Shown here: positions 56,211-64,000 of the stretch, one piece after another | How the letters are laid out: each line of letters starts with the position of its first letter | How positions within the stretch are numbered: position 1 is the first letter of the stretch | Source of the DNA: Phaseolus vulgaris | Lineage: Eukaryota > Streptophyta > Magnoliopsida > Fabales > Fabaceae | Direction: 5' to 3' | Length of the DNA stretch: 64,000 nt | NCBI RefSeq assembly: GCF_000499845.2 | Contig: NC_023759.2 | Span: forward strand, 40,922,672-40,986,671 | Notes under the pieces: model-generated | What the model was told of the DNA's origin: nothing | Database searches by the model: none | What the model saw: only the letters and a program-made list of their open reading frames with translations | Made by a program: the position numbers and the translations under genes

Positions 56211-56744
56211 TTAAAACCATGAAGAAGGGAGAGAAAGTGATTTTAAGTGTGAAGCCTCAATGTAAGTTGTCTGCTGATGAATTTAAGTGTAAATGCTTGT
56301 AATTCTTAATGTGGATGATAACCTTGTCATTTTATGGATTTAAAACATGGTTCTGATGTTTCCTTACCTGTTTTTGCATTCTTGTAGTGAAAGTAATTGG
56401 TAAGCTACAAGATGGTACTTTGTTTTTGAAGAAGGGTCATGATGATGAAGGGGAGCTGTTTGAATTCAAAACTGATAAGGGTAACTTGAAAAAATGTCTC
56501 AATGTTTTTCCCGATTCCCACTAAATTATTTATTAAGCTAGCTAATGTGAGTGTTTTAGGATTGAGCATAACAAGCAATTGATGGGTTTGACAAAGCTAT
56601 TTTGATTATGAAGAAGGGTGAGGTGACATTGTTAACTGTTGTGCCCCAGTATGGTTTTGGCTCATCAGAGTCTCAACAAGAACTTGTTGTGTTCCTTCTA
56701 ACTCCACTTTGTATTATGAGGTTGAGCTAGTATCATTTGAGAAG
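56211..56744 (+). pseudogene. Captured FKBP62/ROF1-type immunophilin exons
   Basis: Directly after the ZIFL piece, within one exon-like block, the sequence becomes VKTMKKGEKVILSVKPQ (56211-56261), part of a multi-domain FKBP. Next come 56388-56480 (KVIGKLQDGTLFLKKGHDDE, FEFKTDK) and 56560-56744 (AIDGFDKAILIMKKGEVTLL-like, VVPQYGFGSSESQQELV, then NSTLYYEVELVSFEK in shifted frame), each with a donor. This corresponds to the second-to-third FK506-binding domains of FKBP62/65 co-chaperones; their tetratricopeptide and calmodulin-binding parts are absent. It has frame shifts and no start, so it is not a working gene. A further unidentified piece may follow at 56866-56930. Confidence 0.88.
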
Positions 56745-57676
56745 GTAAGTTAATAAATAATCAATGATTTACAATTCTGCACTCATCTTGTGTTTCAATT
56801 TTCATTCTTTCATTCCTTTATCCATTGTTTGCGTTTGTTTCTTACTGATTTGTAACAATCTTTCAGTTCTAGCTTCCAAGACCGTCCTTGATTTGTTCCA
56901 GCCCAGAAGCTTGTGAGCTGCAAGTAGGCACAAAAAATGTAAATTCAATCAAGATAGGAATAGACTAAACTTTCTTGTACATATAACTCATGGATATTAA
57001 CAAAAGTTGAAAGTAGATTTCAAACTACGGCGAGTATCTTGAGTTTATGTGATTATTTTCTAGTTTCTACCACAATCTTAGTTCACATTCATAATTCATA
57101 AAAAAGTTATTTTGTAAAATTTGAAAAAAAAAATTGAAAAATTTCTCATTTATAACTATATTTTGATTCTGAAAATAATTGCTTTGAGTTTATGAACTTT
57201 TAAAATTAGTGAACTTGAATCTACAAATAAATATAAAATATGAAAGAGTAAGTAGTTAAATAAATAAAAAAAGAAAAAAAGTAGATGAATAAAATAATAT
57301 TTTATAATAAATTACATTATTTAGAAACCAATATTGTGACCATTTTTTTGGTATTTATATATTTGGTCACTAAATGAGTTTTTATATATTTTGGTCACTA
57401 AATTGGTTTCAATGAAATTGGTTGTTAATTTGGTTTCTATATAATTGGTCACTAAATTAGTTTCTATATATTTGGTCACTAAGTTGGTTTTTATTTAACG
57501 GTAACTAAATTGGTTTCTAAATTAGATTCTAAATTGGTATCTAAAATTAGCGACCATGATTTTAGCCACTTAGTGTTATTAGTTTCTAAATTAGTCTCTA
57601 ATTAAGTTAGTGACTATTTTTATCATTTTAGAAACCAAAAATTTAGTTTCTAAAAGCAATTTTTCTTGTAGTGATT

Positions 57677-60180
57677 CACCCACCTATAAGATTGAAATTT
57701 ATTTTTTTTTAAAAAAACTTGTTCGAATTTCATCTTTATCAAATTTAAATATCAGTAGATATAATTCAACCGTCCACTTACTTTTTTTTATTTTTCCATT
57801 TTTAAGAATTAAATTTTACACTTTTTTTTGCATTTTGATTACTTTCTTTAATATTGTGGGAAAGAGAGATACATGTATTCAATTAAAATTAGAATTTTAA
57901 AAAATTTAAAAGATTTTCTATGAAAAAGTATTGTGATGATTTGATCAAGATTTTAAATATTAAAAAAAACTTATGATATTCAACTATTTCAAATATACGT
58001 AGATCATAGTACTAACTTGAGTTTTGGAGTGCAATCGTAGGTATTTTCATCGGACGATCGGACATCACAGTTTAAGGAATGAGACTTAAAGGAATCTGGA
58101 GACCACTGACACGTCAACAATTGTGCATCCAACTACAGGTACTATTTGAGCCCCTAGCTCATACAAGTACAGATAAATATGTCAACATCAATTGGGAAAA
58201 AGCCTGGACAATGAGAATACATATTAACTTGCTCTAGCCTACACATTGCATGTTACTAATTAATTTTCAATGCATTTTGTCACTATATAAGTTGACCCAT
58301 TTTCAACTAAATCCCTCACTAATAATTTATAGAAAAATGTTACTTTGACAACTGCATAGTCAAAGACACCACTATACAACCTTTCAAATTTCTACATTTC
58401 CTTACATATGCACATATTTTAGTAAGAGATTATTTCTCCTTCTACTTTTAGTAGTTGTAATATGGAGCAATTCAATGTTGGGTAGTCAACACATCAAAAC
58501 TCTAATTTATATTGGTCAGGCAAAAGGAACATGGGGAGACAAAAACACATGTGAGCTGATACATGGAAATAAAAGAAACAACGAGGAATAAGGGTTTGGT
58601 GAAAGATGATTATTATGATAGAAGCCAATACATAATTAAATGTTTTTATCCCGAACTCGTTTGAAGTCTATTTTTCTTTTGTTTTTACCTTTGTATGCAT
58701 AATTACAAGTATTTCATGGAGTTTCCACAATCATCCATTTATGTTATCCCTAAGTGGCAGTCTTGACTATTGCATGAAGTTGTCTCTAACGATGAGTATG
58801 GTTGCACTTAGTTGCTACATGATATCGTGGTGGCTAGTCTTTTGTAGTAGATGTCAAAGTCAGGCACTACAACCATAAGAATGAAATTATCATTCCTACT
58901 TCTTTTGTTCATTGTGTAATACACAGATATGGACGCCATACTACTTATGCAAGATGTGGTTATGGGGTATGGGGCTTTCTGTGGCTTTGTCAAAATTGAG
59001 TGTGACCATTCACAGTTACCCCGAATGATATTGCTCCATTCATCTCAAACGTGCATGTGTATAGTGAGAATGTGAGGTATATTATATTCATATGGAATAT
59101 AGTTGTATGATTTTCAAAATGCACAACAAGGATGCATGCTTGGTTTGAACAAAAAGTCATGAAACCCTTAGAATGATAAGAATGAAGGAATTATTTTTCA
59201 AGAATCATTTGGGTTCCGGAAGCATGGTATAATGTTGTCCTGAACGGGCTATTCATGAGTGGTACAAGAAATTATTTATCTATACTTACACATTCATCAT
59301 TTACAAAAAGGAACACAAACTTACATCGTGAAGGATAAAAAAAATAATACCTTGAATCTCTCTGCGAGACAACCTTTGTAACTAATATTTTCGTGTATAT
59401 ACTCTTATGTTCTCATGCCTACTTATGTAAATTGGTTATAGAGAAAAAGAAAATGGGGATAAGCAGTTGATGAAAGGTTTTTGTCTCAAAACAGAAAAAT
59501 TTGATTTTTTTTTACGTAAATGGGTACGTCTTGTTTGGGTAACACGAGTTTATTCTTAAGAAGTCATCATCCCCAAACATAACTTCAATTCAGTACAATT
59601 TTTTTTGTTAAAAGTCATTAAGGCATAATACAACTTTGGTTCAATGGAGAAGACTAGAGAAATCATACTCATTGAGCACGATTTTGTTTAAAATGAATCA
59701 ATGTTGTTAAGGTTCTTTTTTGTAAAAGATGAATTCGATAGCGGTTTGACAACTTCAGTGTAAAACTAATACACAAAAGTCGTGCATTGGGGGTAATGTT
59801 CTATATATTCTTTTTACACTAAAGTCATCATACTCTTTACTATTTCTGTTTAATTTGAATAATGTCCTACCCCACCAAAGGAAGAATGCAATGAATTGTC
59901 TAGCCTACGAAACTGAGGCACATATGAAAGATCCAATTTATGGTTGTGTTGGTGTTGAACTAGAGGTTTGAGGTTTGTTTAACTGACTGTCTAGACAAAC
60001 ATGAGGCTTAGACCTAAGTTTTGTATAACAAATTGTCTAGATACAAGCTTTATGAGAACTAGAAAATAAAACTATTATATGAAAAACAGTAAAAAAAGTG
60101 ACCAACACATTAAGGAAACACCCTAGTTCTTTATATAGAAAACTAGGAGCACCTTAAGCACAAACACAAAGTGAACATAA
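57677..60180. other. Spacer without recognised genes
   Basis: Nothing with a clear identity on either strand. The part from 57677 to 58000 is AT-rich. The rest is of more average composition but broken by stops in all frames. Confidence 0.45.
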
Positions 60181-60400
60181 ATCTTGATGTTCTAAACTGA
60201 ACATGCTATACAATCTAGATGAAACACATTAGACAATCTAAGAGAACCTAAGGCTAGACAATCTTAATGGCCTCACACTAACTATATGATCTAAGTGCAA
60301 CACCCTAAACTGTCTAGATGGAACACACTAGACAGTTTAAGCAAACCTAAGGCTAGACGATCTAAGCGCCTCCACACACTATATAGTTTCATTTGTTCTT
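60181..60400. repeat. Diverged tandem repeat, about 99 bp x 2
   Basis: CTAGATGAAACACATTAGAC at 60215 recurs as CTAGATGGAACACACTAGAC at 60314. Both are followed by AACCTAAGGCTAGACRATCT and then a CACAC-rich block and a TATATGATC / TATATAGTT stretch. GTCTAGA / CTAGACA words continue on both sides (59980-60500). Confidence 0.75.
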
Positions 60401-61902
60401 ACTACCATATAGTTTGTTGACAGGTTGTCTAGACTGTCTTGTATATAACATTGATCGAACACACAAGACAATTTCGTATAAACAAGAAAGTCTAGCTAGT
60501 ATGTCAAAAGATTAGATGATTTAGTAAAAACAAAAATACTAGATTTTTTTTGTAGATGATATTTAGAGAGTCTATAAGAACAAAAAAAGTATAGTGTCCT
60601 CTTCTTTTATGTATTAGACGATCATCATCTTCTGTGCATTAGATTTTTTATTTTTTATTAATAAATCATATTTATTTTATTGTAAACACAAGTTTATTTG
60701 AAACTACAAATATTATTTTATTATATATTTTTAATTTTTAAATATATTTAAGATAAAATAAACTACAACATTTTATTAATATTTTTTTGGAATTTTCTCA
60801 AATTAAATAAAAACATTTTTTTCTATTTTTAAATATTTAATCCGTTATTGATATATATATATATATATTAATTTTTCATTTTTTGGTATTTATTTGGTTA
60901 ATTTAATTATGCTTTATTTTATTCAACATTTGAATTATTTCAATGGGTGTTGACAACATTTACAAAAATAATAGATACTGTAATTGTCATAGAATTTCAA
61001 TTATAAGTAATTCTTTACTCATTTTTATAAGTACTTTACATTTGTAATATTTATTTAGTAATATATTTTAATATTTATGTTATTTTTTTATATTTGATAT
61101 TGAAAAAAATTAAATGTGTTATTTTGATATTGAATTCTTGATAATATAATTTATAACTTTTTTAATTAATATTTGAGACATTGAACATATGGAAGTATGA
61201 ATATAATCATTACCAAATAGAGATGATGATAAAACACAAATTTCATAGTCAACAATAATGAATATGAACTTTTACTAAATAAACGAGTATAGGCAAATTG
61301 CATAGTGTTTTCTCATTGTCATCCTTATACAATAAACCATTTTTTTTTCAAGTGAAGAATACTTTTCTCATCCTATTTTTCAAAATTAATTTTGCTTTAT
61401 GTATTATTTAGATTGATAATTTCTTGCATGAAGTTGTTTTCTTGTCTTATCATCTAAATTTTTTTATTACAATTATGAGTAATAATACTTTTTTAGGTTG
61501 CAGAAATGGATTTTGTTAACAATATTAATATTAATGAAGTTGATGATGAAAATTTGGATGTTGAGTTGAGTAGTTAAAGTCTATTTTTCCGGTAAAGAGA
61601 TTAGAATCAATTTGTTGGAGAATTTTGGAAAGGACAGCTACAATGTTGTAATAATGTGTACAAATGTTATGGCTATGTGAGTCTATGTTTGAAACGTCAT
61701 ATCCCAAGAGAAAATTCAATTTGAAGATATTGCTCAAATAATTTATAAACATGCGAGGAATATTACATGTAGCCTACTTAAACTTGTTAAATTGGTATAA
61801 AAATAACTTTTTTTTAATCAGGTTAAAATATATAACTTTATTTATTCTTTATTTACATAATATATAACTTTCTTTTATAACAATTATAACCTTGAATGTC
61901 TT
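60401..61902. other. AT-rich spacer
   Basis: An AT run is at about 60850-60868. At 61507-61560 a short open stretch (MDFVNNINI, EVDDENLDVEL) follows a possible splice acceptor, but no family can be named. Confidence 0.45.
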
Positions 61903-63016
61903 ATAACACGTGGTTGGAGAAGTTTGAGAGGAGAAGGTAATTTTAAGAGGGGCTCTCTTTGGTGGAAAGATTTGAAGGAGGTATAGGCGTCAGAGGGTTG
62001 GGGGAGAAGTTTTGAAGATGGATTCAAGTGGTATGTTGGTAATGGAAATGACATTTCTTTCTGGGAGGATAGTTGGTAGAGTTGTGGTGCTCTAAAGGGA
62101 GTTTTTCCGCGATTGTTCTCTCTTAGTTCGGCTAATGATGCAAAGGTGGTTGAGTTCGGGTATTGGGCTAATGGTGTTTGGGTGTGGCATTTTGATTGGC
62201 GTAGACCCTTTTTCGTTTGGGAGAAGTCTTTGGCAGAGCAGTTGATTCAGTCACTGCAAGGGGTGAAGTTGGTCCTGGGAGAGGCGGATAATTGGGTTTG
62301 GAAGGTTGGGGGATGTCAATCTTTTCCAGTTAACTTTGTTAAGGAGGGACTGAGTAGGGGAGTTTTCTTCAGTCTATAGCATGTTGTGGAGGTGTAAAGC
62401 CTTGCCATCTGTTTTGTTCACTGCTTGGAGGGTGATGGAGAATAAGATTGCTACCAGGGGTGGTTTGGTAAGGCGTGGGGTGGTGGTTGGAAATTCTTTA
62501 TGTTGTTTGTGTGGAAATGAGGAAGAGTCTTCCAGTCATTTATTTTTCATTTGTGACTTTGCTTGGCGAGTCTGGATTGTTTTACATGGCTTGGTGTGCC
62601 GTTTTTTTTTACAAGGATCCAAGACAAACTTTTTTTCAATTCAGGAGATGTCAGGTTTCTACTTCGGAGGAGGTTGTTTGGGATACAATTTGAGTTGGTG
62701 TAGTGAGCGAAATTTGGAAACATTGGAACTCTGTCATCTTCAATAGGGGAGTGACAGATGCAGTAAAAGTGTTTGCTTTGGCGCAAGTAAATGTTTGGTC
62801 TTGGATTTACGCAAAGTCTAGTTGTGATCTCTTTCCTTACTCAAATTGGGTTCTAAATTCTTTGGACTGTATGAGGATGATCCGTTAATGTTTGTTTGCA
62901 TTCTGGTAGGCGATTCTAGTTAGGAGAATGATAATGTTATTTATGTATAAGGATTAGATCACCCCTAAATGGTTTCCATTTATTGATTTTTTATTGTTGA
63001 TAAAAAAAATAACACG
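61903..63016 (+). pseudogene. 5'-truncated LINE with zf-RVT end, poly-A tail and probable target duplication
   Basis: From 61911 the sequence encodes the C-terminal end of a plant LINE ORF2: FKWYVGNGNDISFWEDSW (about 62020-62073), the conserved WxVG.G..I.FW block; then VWVWHFDWRRPFF; then the zinc-binding region AWRVMENKIATRGGLVRRG and CCLCGNEEESSSHLFFICDF (62420-62570). Stops and frameshifts occur. It ends in ATTGTTGATAAAAAAA at 63001-63009. ATAACACG occurs directly before (61903-61910) and after (63009-63016), a probable 8-bp target duplication of a truncated insertion. Confidence 0.88.
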
Positions 63017-63095
63017 AATAACAAGAATAAATATTCATGAATTTTTCCCAACTAGCATAGATGTAAATAAAAATTCTATGGAGAGCATTCATATT

Positions 63096-63229
63096 TAGCA
63101 CAATAATACATTTTATTTTACAAATGGCATAATTGGGTTATGAAAAATCAAATTCTAACATCTAGCACAATAATACATTTTATTGTACAAATGGCATAAT
63201 TGGGTTATGAAAAATCAAATTCTAACATC
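63096..63229. repeat. Tandem duplication, 67 bp x 2, one mismatch
   Basis: TAGCACAATAATACATTTTA starts at 63096 and again at 63163. The copies differ only at TTTTAC / TTGTAC. No gene. Confidence 0.93.
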
Positions 63230-63740
63230 CTCTTGATTGGTAACAATAAAACGTATTATGTTAGAAAAAGTAGCTTAAAAGGAATCAAATTCTGACGTTT
63301 GCGCAATAAATCGTGCTATTTAATAAATAAAGATAAGAGTGTTCTTTGTGGTAAATTTTTATGGTATCTGTTCTTCCCGAAAAAAAAAAATATTCATTTT
63401 GTCTAAGAAAATTATATTTCTTGTTTTACCTTTATAACTGTTACTATTAATTCTTTCTCAAGATCTTATTTAAATTCTCCAAATTAGTCAAATATTCTAA
63501 TAACACGCTATAACATAAACCACCGTACTGTTTATTTTAACTACTATTATTACTCTTTTATTTTTTATTTATTTTTTAAAAATATAAAGTCAAGAAAATG
63601 TCTCCTTTTCATTTATAATAATTAAATCATTCAAATAGATAAAAAAAAAATGAGGCATGATAAAAAATTATCCACTCATTTGTTTATGTTAGAGAAAAGA
63701 TACTGAATATTTTGTTTTTCCTTAGTGTTTGGATTGAGAA
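63230..63740. other. AT-rich spacer
   Basis: No recognisable feature apart from a short A run near 63380. Confidence 0.55.
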
Positions 63741-63742
63741 AT

Positions 63743-64000
63743 AATGATGTGTTTGGATTGGGGAGAAGATTTGAGAGGAAATTGAAGTTGTTTGGATTGA
63801 TGTATATTAGTGTAGATTTGTGAAATTTTTTTTATTAAAGTTTGTGAGTAATGTGATGGTTGTGTGAAAGTTTATGAGTGACTTGATAGATATAATAAAT
63901 TTAAAATAATTTAATATAAAAACTTTAAAAAATAAAATTAAAATAAATTAAAAATTAATGAATAATAATAAAAATACATATTAATAATTAAATTTTAAAT
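63743..64000 (+). mobile_element. Left end of a GTTTGGATTG-type TIR element, cut by the window edge
   Basis: ATGTGTTTGGATTGGGGAGA at about 63747, then ATTTGAG, TTGTTTGGATTGATGTATAT and GTGTAGATTTGTGA, repeats the start of the element at 26634. A second GTGTTTGGATTG stands just before it at 63726. The right end is outside the window. Confidence 0.55.

Larger units (their letters stand above)
53614..57673 (+). mobile_element. Pack-CACTA transposon carrying fragments of two host genes (4,060 bp)
   Basis: The left end CACTACAAGAAAATGTTGT (53614) and the reverse of the right end CACTACAAGAAAAATTGCT (57673) share a 14-bp CACTACAAGAAAAw terminus. ATT stands on both sides (53611-53613, 57674-57676), the 3-bp duplication expected of CACTA elements. 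Some 700 bases inside each end hold repeated TTTCTAAATTAG / GGTCACTAAATTGGTTTC words in both orientations, a subterminal array. No transposase was found. The middle (about 54470-57000) holds exon-like blocks with GT..AG borders from a ZIFL transporter and a FKBP gene, plus duplicated leader-like exons. It is non-autonomous and would depend on a related CACTA transposase. Confidence 0.85.

Noticed and set aside
61507..61760. Start of a FAR1/MULE-like transposase (MDFVNN..EVDDENLDVEL)
   Set aside because: The similarity is only an acidic start. The frame stops after about 25 codons and no catalytic region follows.
1..64000. tRNA, rRNA or CRISPR features
   Set aside because: None was seen by eye. 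A tRNA scan would be needed to exclude tRNA genes firmly. CRISPR arrays are not expected in a plant nuclear genome.

Overview
The window is a stretch of nuclear chromosome from a dicot plant. Evidence: AT-rich spacers, several layers of plant-type transposons, short-exon genes with GT..AG introns, a microRNA166 precursor, and plant gene families (PRA1, ERF with an EAR motif, an eight-exon NAD-kinase-like gene). The gene and repeat content suggests a legume, perhaps Phaseolus/Vigna-like, but nothing in the sequence proves the species.

Four host loci stand out, all on the minus strand: an intronless PRA1-family gene (7688-8302), an ERF repressor gene (20621-21097), an eight-exon NADKc-like P-loop kinase gene (37562-40851), and a MIR166 precursor (about 50717-50860). 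The NADKc-like gene appears to lack one base near its start codon, because its exons sum to 3n-1 bases. Near MIR166 lies a two-exon fragment of a RAD6/UBC2-type ubiquitin-conjugating enzyme gene.

The rest is mostly mobile DNA. 1-3129: the 5' end (LTR, primer site, open gag frame) of a minus-strand copia element inserted into a decayed Ty3/gypsy element (3130 to about 6480). 9270-10080: LINE reverse-transcriptase remnant. 11640-12158: probable gypsy LTR with primer site. 18480-19420: Tat-like gypsy gag-protease remnant. 22856-23400: copia remnant. Four relics of one short TRIM-like LTR family occur at 13132, 23402, 46525 and 48468. 26634-30313: nested TIR elements with TTA duplications. 30771-31371 and 32046-32185: CACTA-type ends. 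32284-36359: a young copia element with intact LTRs and an open pol frame but almost no gag. 42371-42738: palindromic CACTA-type MITE. 44579-46400: copia gag/pol relic. 61903-63016: 5'-truncated LINE with a probable target duplication.

The most unusual object is 53614-57673, a 4,060-bp element with CACTACAAGAAAA ends and a 3-bp ATT duplication. It carries consecutive exon-like pieces of two unrelated host genes, a ZIFL-type major facilitator transporter and a FKBP62/ROF1-type immunophilin, joined inside one exon-like block. It has the structure of a Pack-CACTA gene-capturing transposon. All reading frames, splice sites and homologies were judged by eye; no alignment or search was run.
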